Of a stretch of 25,391 bases of DNA, positions 8,967 to 17,523 are shown piece after piece. Numbering within the stretch: the first letter of the stretch is position 1; each line of letters opens with the position of its first letter. The notes beneath the pieces are model-generated. The model was given only the letters and a program-made list of their open reading frames with translations. It did no database searches and was not told the DNA's origin. Made by a program: the position numbers and the translations under genes. Source of the stretch: an uncultured beta proteobacterium (lineage in GTDB: Bacteria; Pseudomonadota; Gammaproteobacteria; Burkholderiales; SG8-39); NCBI GenBank assembly GCA_902826155.1, contig CADEDU010000059.1, forward strand, positions 10,529-35,919. The letters run 5' to 3'.

Positions 8967-9479
8967 TTACTTCGTCGACGTGCTATCGCGTCGCAAGGTC
9001 TCGGCGGCTTCCACCGCGGCGGCAACGATCTGCGTGTAGCCGGTGCAGCGGCACAGGTGCCCGCCGATCACCTCGCGCAACTGCGGTTCGGCGGCCTGCG
9101 GATTGAGTTCGAGGTAGTGCTGCAGTGACATCAGGATGCCGGCGGTGCAGTAGCCGCATTGCAGCGCGTGGTGGCGGCGAAACGCTTCCTGCAGGACCGA
9201 GAGCTTGCCGCCCGGCCCGGCAAGGCCCTCGACAGTATCGACCTTGCAGCCGTCGGCCTGCACCGCGAGCGTGAGGCACGAGCGCACCGCCTGACCATCG
9301 ATGCGCACGGTGCAGGCGCCGCATACGCCGTGCTCGCAGCCGACGTGCGTGCCGGTCGCACCGAGTTCGTGGCGGATGAAATCGGACAGCAGCATGCGCG
9401 GCTCGGCGTACCCGCTCGCCGGGCGGCCGTTCAGCACGATGGTCACTTCGTGGCGCTCGCGCGCTTTCAGCGTCGGCAC
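8967..9479 (-). CDS. coxS: Molybdenum hydroxylase [2Fe-2S] subunit (CoxS type)
   Basis: Small iron-sulfur subunit (170 residues) of a xanthine-oxidase-family heterotrimer; it passes electrons from the molybdenum site to FAD. The plant-ferredoxin-like cluster ligands are C48, C53, C56 and C68 in the segment HVGCEHGVCGACTVRIDG onward. The second cluster is bound by C108, C111, C143 and C145 (QCGYCTAG and HLCRCTGY). All eight cysteines are present and the length is typical. The start overlaps the end of coxM by 13 bp and the gene ends with TAA. coxS is a generic name here: the family also includes nicotinate, isoquinoline and aldehyde oxidoreductases. Confidence 0.95.
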   Translation of the reverse strand: MPTLKARERHEVTIVLNGRPASGYAEPRMLLSDFIRHELGATGTHVGCEHGVCGACTVRIDGQAVRSCLTLAVQADGCKVDTVEGLAGPGGKLSVLQEAFRRHHALQCGYCTAGILMSLQHYLELNPQAAEPQLREVIGGHLCRCTGYTQIVAAAVEAAETLRRDSTSTK

Positions 9480-10294
9480 GATCGCGCCTCCTCGACGACG
9501 GCGGGCGCGAGCTTGCGCACCAGATCGCGCCGATAGCGGGCGGTGGCGTGCACGTCGTCGTGGCCGCCCATGTCCCAGGCGAACGCATTGAGCGCTTCGT
9601 CGAGAGCCCGGCCTGACAGTGCGCCGAAGTCGCGTACGGTGGGCTGCCCCGCGACGCCTCCCACCCCCAGCAGTGTGCGTTCACCGTCCGCCTTCGCCGC
9701 CAGCGCGACGATCGCGAAATCACCGTGTCGGCGAGCCACTTCACGAAACGCGAAGCCTTCGCCGGCGCGCCTGCGCGGAAACCGAGCGGCGACGATCAGC
9801 TCGTCGGCACGTCGCGCAGTGCTCAGCATGCCGGTCTGGAACTGCGTCGCCCCGAGTCGGCGCGTGCCGCTCGCCGAGCGCAGCTCGACTTCGCCGCCGA
9901 GCGTTGCCAGGCACAACGGCAACTCCGAACTCGGATCGGCATGCGCGATCGAGCCGCACACCGTGCCGCGATTGCGCGTCTGGAAATGACCCACCCAGGG
10001 CAGCGCCAGCGCAACCAACGGCAGCTCTTGCGCGAGCGTCGGCCAGGCAAGCAGCGTGGCCTGACGCACCATGGCGCCGATCTCGATCCAATCGCCGTCG
10101 ACGCGGATCTGCCCCAGCTCGGGAATGCGTCCGATGTCGACCAGCACATCGGGCGAGGCCACGCGGAAGTTGAGCATCGGCATCAGCGACTGGCCGCCGG
10201 CGAGCACACTGGCGCGATCGCCCAGCTGCGCAAGCGACGCCAACGCTTCGTCGAGCGTGCCGGCACGCACGTAGTCGAATGCCGCGGGTTTCAT
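9467..10294 (-). CDS. coxM: Molybdenum hydroxylase FAD-binding subunit (CoxM type)
   Basis: FAD-binding medium subunit (275 residues) of the same enzyme. The N-terminal FAD domain starts with FDYVRAGTLDEALA, carries the pyrophosphate-binding motif AGGQSLMPMLNFR (about residues 33-45) and the second flavin motif TRNRGTVCGSIAHADPSSELP. The C-terminal CO_deh_flav_C region contains FREVARRHGDFAIVA. ATG 10294 overlaps the coxL stop as ATGA, so I chose it over the open frame reaching 10876. The order L-M-S with overlaps at both junctions means the three subunits are co-translated. Confidence 0.95.
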   Translation of the reverse strand: MKPAAFDYVRAGTLDEALASLAQLGDRASVLAGGQSLMPMLNFRVASPDVLVDIGRIPELGQIRVDGDWIEIGAMVRQATLLAWPTLAQELPLVALALPWVGHFQTRNRGTVCGSIAHADPSSELPLCLATLGGEVELRSASGTRRLGATQFQTGMLSTARRADELIVAARFPRRRAGEGFAFREVARRHGDFAIVALAAKADGERTLLGVGGVAGQPTVRDFGALSGRALDEALNAFAWDMGGHDDVHATARYRRDLVRKLAPAVVEEARSCRR

Positions 10295-12738
10295 GCGCGT
10301 CGACCCGGTGGTGGTGGCTCGTCGCCGTTCAGCAACTCGGCGAGCTTCACCGGCGAGATCGGCAGCGGCACATCGCGCAGGCCCATCGCGTCGGCGACCG
10401 CGTTGCCGATACAAGCAGGCACTGTCATGGTGTTGCCTTCGCCCATGCCCTTGGTGCCTAGCGGAGTGAACGGCGACGGCGTTTCCTGGTGCAGCAGTTG
10501 CGTGGACGGAATCTCCATCGCGGTGGGCACCAGATAGTCGGCGAAGGTGCTGGTGAGCAGGTTGCCGTCGGCGCTGTAGGTGAAATTCTCGTACAGCGTG
10601 GCACCGATGGCCTCGCCGAGCGCGCCGTGCACCTGGCCATCGGCGATCGCCGGATTGAGGATGCGGCCGCTGTCGTGCATGGTCACGTACTTGTCGATGC
10701 GTACCTGGCCGGTGCCGCGGTCGATCTCCACCCCGCAGAAATCGAAGATGAACCCGTAGGTGAGCGAAGTGTTGATCTGATCGTCGTCCGAAGGCGGCGT
10801 GAGCTGCGGCGGATTCCATTGCACCGTCTCGCGCAGCCCCGGCGTGGTTCCCTCCGGCAACATGCTGGGCGACCAATGCGCCATGCCCGCGACGCGGTAG
10901 AACGGCAAGCTGCGCTGCGGATCGGTGATGACGAAGATGCGGCCGTCCTTGAAATTGAGCTGCTCGGGCGCGACGTTCAACACCGTTGCCGCGAGCGCCG
11001 CGAGCTTTTTGCGGATGCGTCCCGCTGCCAGATACGCGGCGTTCGCGGTGGATGCGGCGAAACGGCTGGCGTAGTTGCCGGCGGCGATCGACCAGCCGTC
11101 TTTGGCGGTGTCAAGCTCGACGTTGACGGCGATGTCGGCGGGTTTGAGTCCCAGCTCGTCGGCAACGATCTGCGCGAGCACCGTGCGATGGCCTTGCCCT
11201 TGCGGCGTCGAATCGGAGACCACGCTCACCTGGCCGTTACCGTCGACGGCCACGGTCGCGGTGCCGATCGCGCCGTCCTTGGGGCCTGCCTTGCGCCGCA
11301 CATCGACCGGCAGCAGCACCGACAGATAGCCCATGTTCGAGACGCCCGGCTCGGCCGCGCACGCCAGGCCGACGCCGTAGAGCTTGCCTTGCTTGCGCGC
11401 CGCTTCGCGCCGGGCGATCAGCTCGTTCAGACCGCCCTCGCGAATTGCGGTGTCGAGCGCCTGCTGATAGTTCCCCGAATCGAGCAGCGCACCGGCGGCA
11501 GTGCGATACGGGAACGAATTGGCCGGGACGAGATTGCGGCGGATCACGTCGAGCGGATCGAGCTGCAACTCGACCGCGATGCGCTGCACCAGTCGCTCGA
11601 GCGCGAAATAGATCTGCGGTCCGCCGAAGCCGCGCACCAGACTCACCGGGACCTTGTTGGTGAGCACGATGCGGTTGCGGATCGACAGGTTGCGGATCTT
11701 GTACGCGCCGGTAGTCACGCCGTGCATGCGATAGAGCGGCCCGGGCATCGGTGCGCGCAGCAGGGCGCCGTACTCCTCGAGGTGATCGCACGCGAGCGCG
11801 AGGATCTCGCCTTCGTGCGACACCGCGGCTTCGATCGTGGTGATGCGATGCGGCCCCGAGCCCGCCGCGAGCAGATGCTCGTAGCGGTCTTCCACCCATT
11901 TCACCGGTCGCCCGGTCTTCTTCGCGGCCAGGCAGATCAGCACGATGTACGGAAAGATCGCCAGCTTCGAGCCGAAGCTGCCGCCGGAGTTGGGCGGCGT
12001 GCGCAGCCGGAATTTGTTGCCTGCTACCCGCAGCGCCCGTGGTACCACTGTCAGCACCGAGAACGGACCCTGGAAGTTGGCGGTGACGTCGTAGCTGTCT
12101 TCGGCGGCGTTGTGATCGGCGAGCACCACGTAGCCTTCCATCGGGGCGCACAGCACGCGCGGATATTCGATCTCCAATTGCACGCGATGCGGTGCACCGG
12201 CGAACGCGGCATCGGGGTCGCCGTAGTGAAACCTGCGTTCATGCACGACGTTGGTCTTGCACGCCGGATGCAGCAGCGTCGCGTCGGGGCGGGTGGCGGC
12301 GCGCGGGTCGGTCTCGATCGGCAACGCTTCGTACTCGACGTCGATGTGCTCGAGCGCGTCTTCGGCTTTGTATCGATCGCTCGCCACGACGACGGCAACC
12401 GGCTCGCCGACGTAGCGCACCCGATCGACCGCGAGCGCCCAATCGTCGATCGGGGCCTTCACCCCGACGATGAAGGGCTCGGTGTGTGTCTTGACCTCCG
12501 CGCCGATCAGCACCGTGGCGACACCGGGTCGCGCCAGCGCCTTGCTCGGATCCACGCGCTTGATCAGCGCGTGTGCATGGGGCGAACGCAGGATTGCCGC
12601 GTAGAGCGTGCCGCCGCGCACCGCGACGTCGTCACCGAACAACGCGGAGCCGGTGAGGAGCGATAGGTCCTCGATGCGCTCGATCGGTTGTCCGACCGAA
12701 GTGTCGCGCGTGACCGATCTGTCGGCGGGGGCGTTCAG
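10291..12738 (-). CDS. coxL: Molybdenum hydroxylase large, Mo-cofactor subunit (CoxL type)
   Basis: Catalytic subunit carrying molybdopterin cytosine dinucleotide; 815 residues from the proposed start. The first domain begins GQPIERIEDLSLLTG. Cofactor-contact motifs include GGSFGSK at 252-258, QGQGHRTVLAQIVADELG, and the catalytic glutamate E767 in KGMGEGN. The active-site loop reads SLVRGFGGPQ (about 367-375), which resembles the general xanthine-dehydrogenase family. It is not the AYRCSFR loop of form I CO dehydrogenase and not a clean AYRGAGR form II loop. The true substrate is therefore unknown, and CO dehydrogenase is unlikely. No ATG, GTG or TTG lies at a sensible distance upstream. CTG at 12738 has GGAG seven bases upstream and gives Met-Asn-Ala-Pro, so I propose it as the start. 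Any upstream ATG/GTG/TTG would add about 50 or more Arg-rich residues. Confidence 0.93.
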   Translation of the reverse strand: MNAPADRSVTRDTSVGQPIERIEDLSLLTGSALFGDDVAVRGGTLYAAILRSPHAHALIKRVDPSKALARPGVATVLIGAEVKTHTEPFIVGVKAPIDDWALAVDRVRYVGEPVAVVVASDRYKAEDALEHIDVEYEALPIETDPRAATRPDATLLHPACKTNVVHERRFHYGDPDAAFAGAPHRVQLEIEYPRVLCAPMEGYVVLADHNAAEDSYDVTANFQGPFSVLTVVPRALRVAGNKFRLRTPPNSGGSFGSKLAIFPYIVLICLAAKKTGRPVKWVEDRYEHLLAAGSGPHRITTIEAAVSHEGEILALACDHLEEYGALLRAPMPGPLYRMHGVTTGAYKIRNLSIRNRIVLTNKVPVSLVRGFGGPQIYFALERLVQRIAVELQLDPLDVIRRNLVPANSFPYRTAAGALLDSGNYQQALDTAIREGGLNELIARREAARKQGKLYGVGLACAAEPGVSNMGYLSVLLPVDVRRKAGPKDGAIGTATVAVDGNGQVSVVSDSTPQGQGHRTVLAQIVADELGLKPADIAVNVELDTAKDGWSIAAGNYASRFAASTANAAYLAAGRIRKKLAALAATVLNVAPEQLNFKDGRIFVITDPQRSLPFYRVAGMAHWSPSMLPEGTTPGLRETVQWNPPQLTPPSDDDQINTSLTYGFIFDFCGVEIDRGTGQVRIDKYVTMHDSGRILNPAIADGQVHGALGEAIGATLYENFTYSADGNLLTSTFADYLVPTAMEIPSTQLLHQETPSPFTPLGTKGMGEGNTMTVPACIGNAVADAMGLRDVPLPISPVKLAELLNGDEPPPPGRRA

Positions 12739-13130
12739 GGCGGGGCTCCGGGGCGTCGCGGTTGCGGGAGGAGACGAGAGCGTGAAGCAGGCCGTAAGCC
12801 GGCGATGACGAGTGGCCGAGGTGGGAGCACGGTAGTGGATCCACGCCTGCCGACTCGGAAGCCGGCGAATGTACCGGGGCGTGCCGGCCGCGTGCAAGGC
12901 CCGGTTTCGTCGCCCCAGGCTTGGCCGCGTCGGGCCGCTTTTGTCACGCGAGAGTCGATCCAGCGCGCGTGACCCGTGACGGAGTGCCCGCGGCTGGCGA
13001 GGCACGGTGCAGGGCGCACGGCCTGGCGCCGATATCGACGTTGAGGCGAGGCGTTCGAGGATCGAGAGCCGTTCCGGACTGCATGGCGGAGCGCGACGAC
13101 GCATCGCCAACGCGACCGGACACTCCGACC
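12739..13130. other. Divergent intergenic region between coxL and the EAL gene
   Basis: About 390 bp between divergently read genes. It must hold the promoters for coxL (leftward) and the EAL gene (rightward), but I see no clear -35/-10 pair or known riboswitch. It is GC-rich. The EAL frame is open from 12921 and an alternative ATG lies at 13083, so part of the region could be coding. Confidence 0.4.
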
Positions 13131-15014
13131 ATGGTATCGAGCCTGTTCAAGCTGTCACGCCACTTCTCCATCACCACGTTCGCCGTGGTGATCGCCAGCG
13201 CGCTGCTGGCGAGCTTCGCCTATCGATATGTCAGCGAGGCGCGCCTGATCGACGCAATCGAAATGAACAGCGCCAGTCTCACGCGTACGACCGTGCGACA
13301 ACTGGGCCCGCGCGTCGGGCGCTACATCGCCGAACTCGACGGCGCATCGGCCGACTCGGTCGCGAAGCATCCCGAGGCGCACGCGTTGCGCAGCGCGATC
13401 AGTGCGCTTTATCAGGACTTTCCGCTCATCGGCTGGAGCCTGTACGACGCGCGCGGCAGGGAGGTGTTGTCCGACTCGCTCGAATTGCGCGGCGAGCAGG
13501 GCGACTCCCGCGAGGCCGCCGCCGCCGCGCTGACGCGGCTGGTGCGCAGCGATCTGGTGCTGCGCTTTCAGCGTGAGGGCGTGCCCGCCAACCGCCGGGT
13601 GGATGTGGTTGCGACATTCGCGTCCATCAATACAGGCGTCCGCGGTGGTGACGGCGTGCTGTTGTTGCGCGTACCAGTCACCGAGCAGTGGGTGAGCGCG
13701 CAGCGCATGCAGCCGTTCGTGTTTCTCGGTGTCGCGCTGATCGGAGCGGTGTTCTACGTGATGATGTCGCTCGCGCTGCGACGCGCCGAGCATGCCACGC
13801 GCTTCGAGATCGCCAAGCAGATGGCGACCGACGAAGTCGTGCGGCGCACGGTGGAGCTGATCGAGCAGCAGAACCGCGAGAAGGCGAGCGTGGAGGGCGG
13901 CGCTGTGGGGCTGCCGCGCGCCGAGGTGGTTACCACCCGGCCGGTCGAGCCCCGTTCGTTTGGGCCTAGAACGGCGGAGGCATCGCCAGCGACGTCTACC
14001 GCATCTCCCGCCATGGTTGGAGCATCTCCCGCTATAGCGCATGCATCTTCGGCTATTTCGGCGACATCTCCGGCCGTGCCAATCACAACGAGCGTGACGT
14101 CGCCGCCGTCCGAGGCGGCAACTCCGGCCTCAGCAGTCGCGCCGTCGGGGCAGGCCACGCCGGTCGCGGTCGCGGCAGCCGCCGCTGCGAGCGTCGTTCA
14201 CAGTCCCAGGCTGTCGACGATCGAAGCCGAATTGCGCACGGCCTACGAGCGCGGCCAGTTCCTGCTGCATTTTCAGCCGGTTGTGAGTCTGCTGACCAAT
14301 TCGATCGTCGGGGCCGAGGCGCTGGTGCGCTGGGAGCATCCGACGCGCGGACTGCTCGCCGCCGGCGAGTTCATGGCTGCCGCGGAAAAATCAGGCATGG
14401 TGGTGCCGATCGGCGAACGCGTGCTGGAGCAGGCGTGTCAGTTGGCCGGCGCCTGGTCGCGCGTGACGTCCGAGCCGATCTTCATCTCGGTGAACTTGTC
14501 GGCGCACCAGTTCGACCAACCACGCGCACTGATCGGCTCGATCCAACGGGCACTGTCGCGCGGTGGGCTGACGCCGAGTCTGCTCGAGCTCGAAGTTACG
14601 CAGGCACTGCTTGCCCGTCGCTCCGACGAAACGCTCGCGCTGCTGCGCGAGCTGCGCTGCATCGGTGTTCGCCTGACGGTGCACGACTTCGGTACCAGCC
14701 TGTCGGACCTGCTGCACGTGCGCAACTACCCGATCAACACGCTAAAGATCGACCGCGCGTTGTTGCAGAACGTACCCATGAACACCAACGACACGACGAT
14801 CGTTCGCTCGCTCGTGGCGATGGCTCGAGGCCTCGGGCTCACAGTCGCGGCTCAGGGATTGGAGCGCAAGGATCACGTGGGGCTGTTGGTCGACATGGGC
14901 TGCACGTTCGGGCAGGGTGAGGCGTTCGGAGTGCCGCTTATGGCCGACGACTTTTTCCGCTTGTTGGTAAATCGTCAAACCCCGGCGTCGGACCAGACCG
15001 AACTCGCCGCGTAA
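13131..15014 (+). CDS. Membrane-anchored protein with degenerate EAL domain
   Basis: A 627-residue inner-membrane protein. A first membrane helix (about residues 13-31) and a second (about 195-217) enclose a 160-residue periplasmic region, probably a sensor. A short cytosolic helix with EVVRRTVELIEQQNREKA follows, then a Ser/Ala/Pro/Thr-rich linker (about 282-356) of loosely repeated ASPA-type units. The EAL domain spans about 360-612. E396-A397-L398, N455, E488 and K539 are kept, but three usual active-site positions are changed: the DDFG motif is H518-D519-F-G, the ELTE motif ends in Q491, and the AEGVE glutamate is Q575. It is therefore probably not an active c-di-GMP phosphodiesterase; it may bind c-di-GMP or partner proteins. 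There is no GGDEF domain. The frame is open from 12921; ATG 13083 is a possible alternative start, but 13131 puts the helix near the N-terminus. Neither has a good ribosome site. Confidence 0.85.
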   Translation: MVSSLFKLSRHFSITTFAVVIASALLASFAYRYVSEARLIDAIEMNSASLTRTTVRQLGPRVGRYIAELDGASADSVAKHPEAHALRSAISALYQDFPLIGWSLYDARGREVLSDSLELRGEQGDSREAAAAALTRLVRSDLVLRFQREGVPANRRVDVVATFASINTGVRGGDGVLLLRVPVTEQWVSAQRMQPFVFLGVALIGAVFYVMMSLALRRAEHATRFEIAKQMATDEVVRRTVELIEQQNREKASVEGGAVGLPRAEVVTTRPVEPRSFGPRTAEASPATSTASPAMVGASPAIAHASSAISATSPAVPITTSVTSPPSEAATPASAVAPSGQATPVAVAAAAAASVVHSPRLSTIEAELRTAYERGQFLLHFQPVVSLLTNSIVGAEALVRWEHPTRGLLAAGEFMAAAEKSGMVVPIGERVLEQACQLAGAWSRVTSEPIFISVNLSAHQFDQPRALIGSIQRALSRGGLTPSLLELEVTQALLARRSDETLALLRELRCIGVRLTVHDFGTSLSDLLHVRNYPINTLKIDRALLQNVPMNTNDTTIVRSLVAMARGLGLTVAAQGLERKDHVGLLVDMGCTFGQGEAFGVPLMADDFFRLLVNRQTPASDQTELAA

Positions 15015-15312
15015 CTTCCGCGTAACTTCTCACGCCGGCATCGACCGGGGGTGTGTCAATTCCGATCGATGGCGCACGTTCGTGCGCTGGGGCGAGCTAA
15101 ATTAACGACTTGGCCCGAACGGCCTTCGCCCCGATCCGCTCTCCCACAAACACGTTAGTTGTCAGCTGGTTGCGTACCGACAGCTCGCCAGGTTGAGGAA
15201 AGCGAGGATCGCGGCACTGCGGAGGTAACCAGGCCGGCAACCCTGAACCCGGCCGACGCAAGCGCGTGTGAGCGCGCGTGCATATGCATAAGAACCAGAG
15301 GACGGTCCCAAC
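15015..15312 (+). other. Gene-free leader with inverted repeats upstream of first lipoprotein
   Basis: About 300 bp with no convincing gene. It holds a perfect 7-bp inverted repeat around TT at 15072-15087 (GCGCACG/CGTGCGC), an AT-rich patch CTAAATTAA at about 15097-15105 that could be part of a -10 region, and GGCCGG/CCGGCC arms at 15232-15254 that could form a hairpin in the mRNA leader. AGAGGA ends about 10 bases before the GTG start at 15313. I could not match the leader to a known riboswitch class. Confidence 0.35.
15072..15087. repeat. Perfect inverted repeat, possible operator
   Basis: Arms GCGCACG and CGTGCGC separated by TT, about 58 bp past the EAL stop codon and about 10 bp before an AT-rich patch. 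The length and symmetry suit a dimeric regulator, and the lack of a T-run argues against a terminator. Function is inferred only. Confidence 0.4.
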
Positions 15313-16473
15313 GTGGCTACAACAACCTATCTCCTTGCTGTGCAGTCTCCGAAATTGTTCGTCGCCCTCGCCGCATCGCTGATGGTGTCCGCGTGCGTGC
15401 TCGATGGCTCGTCGAGCTCGTCATCGAGCGGTTCCACCGGCACGACCGCGACAACGGCTTCGAGCGCTACGTCTGCGAGCACGCGCATGAGCAGCGGCTC
15501 GACCAGCTCGACCAACAGCGCAGGTTCCACGAGCGCGGCCCCGCGATCAACATCTTCGGGGTCCTCAACCGCGCCGACGACCACCGGCTCCACGACTGGT
15601 ACCACGGGTGGAACGTCGTCCACCAACGTGGCGAGCAACACACCGTCATCGACGAGCACGAGCCAGTCCGGCAGCACCACGTCAAGCAGCACCACCGCCT
15701 CCAACAACACGTCGAGCGGTGGCGCGAGCAGCTCATCGTCGAGTGGCGGCACGTCGGGGGCCGTCGCTGGCCTGGACTTCCAGGGCAGCGCCTCGACCAG
15801 CGGCACGGTGCGATTCGAGTTCACCAGTCCGTTGGCCATCTACCCGGCAACCTACATCTGGCGCGTGCTCCCGCGTCAGCAAAACGGCTATTACACGACC
15901 TTCTTCTGGGGCAACAACGGCAATTTCCTCTGGAATAAGGGCTCGCCTGATACGTACTACGGCGCGCATCCGTATCCGGCCGCACCGCCCAATGGCTCGA
16001 CGCACAAGTGGGAAATCGCGTCCGGCGGCGGCGACTACCTGAGCAGCGAGAACGTCAACTACGGCGCATGGCACACCCAGGCGCTGCGCGTTTGGGCGGA
16101 CGGCTCGGGCAAGCACCACGAGTACTACTGGAATCTGCCCGATACGAGCAAAGTCATTCGCGTCACCGAGTCGGCGAGCTACGGCAACAACAATCCGCCG
16201 TCGCCGGTACTTGCCTTCGGCGACGCGCCGTGGAATCCGTCGAACGAAATCATGAACGGCATTCTGCGCGGCATTCAGGTGTATTCATCGGCGCTGTCGG
16301 TGAGCGACATCCTCGCCGAAGTGTCGGCGCCACGCTCAACCAGCGCGGGTAATGGTTCGATCTGGTATCTCAATCTGAATCCAACGCCCAGTGACATCTC
16401 GGACAAGTCGGGCCGCGGCAACAATCCGGCGTGGGTGGGTGGTGGTCGACCCGCGCTGTGGAGTGGGTCGTAG
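15313..16473 (+). CDS. Putative lipoprotein with Ser/Thr-rich stalk and lectin-like domain
   Basis: 386 residues, starting at GTG with AGAGGA ten bases upstream. The N-terminus has a hydrophobic stretch ending in LMVSAC, a plausible lipobox with lipidated C28. Residues 31-150 are an extreme Ser/Thr/Gly/Ala-rich linker, likely an extended stalk. Residues 152-386 form a globular domain rich in aromatic residues: TVRFEFTSPLAIYPATYIW, YYTTFFWGN, YYGAHPYP, HKWEIASGGGDYLS, GKHHEYYWNLPD, FGDAPWNPSNEIMNGILRGI, IWYLNLNPTPSDISDKSG. The layout, with a G-x-I-YSSALS segment and a final DxSGRGNNPAW, recalls LamG/concanavalin-A-like lectin domains, but that is inference. A close paralogue follows. It probably sits in the outer membrane or on the cell surface; the ligand is unknown. 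Confidence 0.83.
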   Translation: MATTTYLLAVQSPKLFVALAASLMVSACVLDGSSSSSSSGSTGTTATTASSATSASTRMSSGSTSSTNSAGSTSAAPRSTSSGSSTAPTTTGSTTGTTGGTSSTNVASNTPSSTSTSQSGSTTSSSTTASNNTSSGGASSSSSSGGTSGAVAGLDFQGSASTSGTVRFEFTSPLAIYPATYIWRVLPRQQNGYYTTFFWGNNGNFLWNKGSPDTYYGAHPYPAAPPNGSTHKWEIASGGGDYLSSENVNYGAWHTQALRVWADGSGKHHEYYWNLPDTSKVIRVTESASYGNNNPPSPVLAFGDAPWNPSNEIMNGILRGIQVYSSALSVSDILAEVSAPRSTSAGNGSIWYLNLNPTPSDISDKSGRGNNPAWVGGGRPALWSGS

Positions 16474-17523
16474 CCCCATCGTCAGGGGCCCGTTGCAGTC
16501 GATTCGCTTTGCAGTGTCTTGCAGCGCAACTGCGCTGCCCGGAATCCAGCCGACGCGCTGACGATCCCTGAAACGCGGAAGCGCGCGCTGCGCGCGAATC
16601 TTCTGTAGTCTGCGGTTCCTTCTCGCGGGAGCGTCCCACCGATGGCGCTGGACATCTTGAGCGGCGCGCGTGCCGCTTTGCTGGCAATTCTGCTCGCGGC
16701 GTTCGCCCTCGTCGGGTGCGGCGGCGGCGGTGGGGGCGGCGATTCCTCCGGCGACAGCGCGTCCACCGGCAGTGGCGGCGGCGGTGGAGCGGGCCTCGGC
16801 GCATCCGTCACCGGACTCAACTTCCTCGGCAGCGCCGCGACCGCAGGCACCGTGCGGTTCGAATTCACCAGTCCACTGGCGATCTACCCCGCCACCTACA
16901 TCTGGCGCGTGAATCCGCGCCAGCAAAGCGGCTACTACACGAGCTTCTTCTGGGGCAATGGAGATCCAACCACGGGATTTTTGTGGCGCGCGGGCTCGGC
17001 TGACAGCTACTACGGCGCGCATCCCTACCCGCAACCGCCGCCGAGTGGCTCGACGCACAAGTGGGAGATCGCGGTGGGTGGTGGCGACATCCTGAGCGCG
17101 GAGAACGTCGCGTACGACACGTGGTACGCGCAGGTGTTTCGCGCCTGGTCCGATGGCGCGGGCAAGCACCACGAGTTCTACTGGAATTGGCCCGATCAGA
17201 GCAAAGTGATCCGCAAGACCGAACCGTCGAGCTATGGAAGCACCAATCCGCCATCGCCCGTGCTGGTCTTCGGTGATGCACCCTGGAGTCCGTCGAACGA
17301 GATCCTAAACGGCATCCTGACCGGCATCCAGGTCTACTCGAGTCTGCTGTCGCTCACCGACATCGCCGCCGAGGTCAACAGCCCGCTCAGTTCGAACGCA
17401 GGCGCTGCGTCGATCTGGTATCTCAATATCAATCCGACGCCGTTCGACATCAGCGACAAATCCGGCAAGGGCAACAATCCGGCGTGGGTGGGCAGCGGAA
17501 GACCGCTGCAGTGGAACAAGCTG
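15766..17523 (+). repeat. Diverged tandem duplication of a lectin-like domain
   Basis: The coding segments 15766-16470 and 16813-17523 encode the same domain, in the same orientation and less than 350 bp apart. They arose by gene duplication followed by divergence. The homology stops abruptly at the stalk boundary, so the stalks were replaced or evolved separately. Confidence 0.8.

Noticed and set aside
10489..12666. A 725-residue plus-strand open frame
   Set aside because: It mirrors coxL, which has all the expected cofactor motifs. The plus frame has none.
8967..12738. Aerobic CO dehydrogenase
   Set aside because: The AYRCSFR active-site loop is absent, so only the wider molybdenum hydroxylase family is supported.
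15105..15135. Sigma-54 promoter near TTGGCCCGAACGGCC
   Set aside because: The GG and GC dinucleotides are not at the required 10-base spacing.
15180..15312. c-di-GMP riboswitch (GEMM type) in the lipoprotein leader
   Set aside because: GGCAACCC and GACGCAAG recall parts of the consensus, but the GAAA tetraloop stem between them is missing.
16472..16490. Terminator between the two lipoprotein genes (GCCCC/GGGGC)
   Set aside because: The stem is only 5 bp and no T-run follows.
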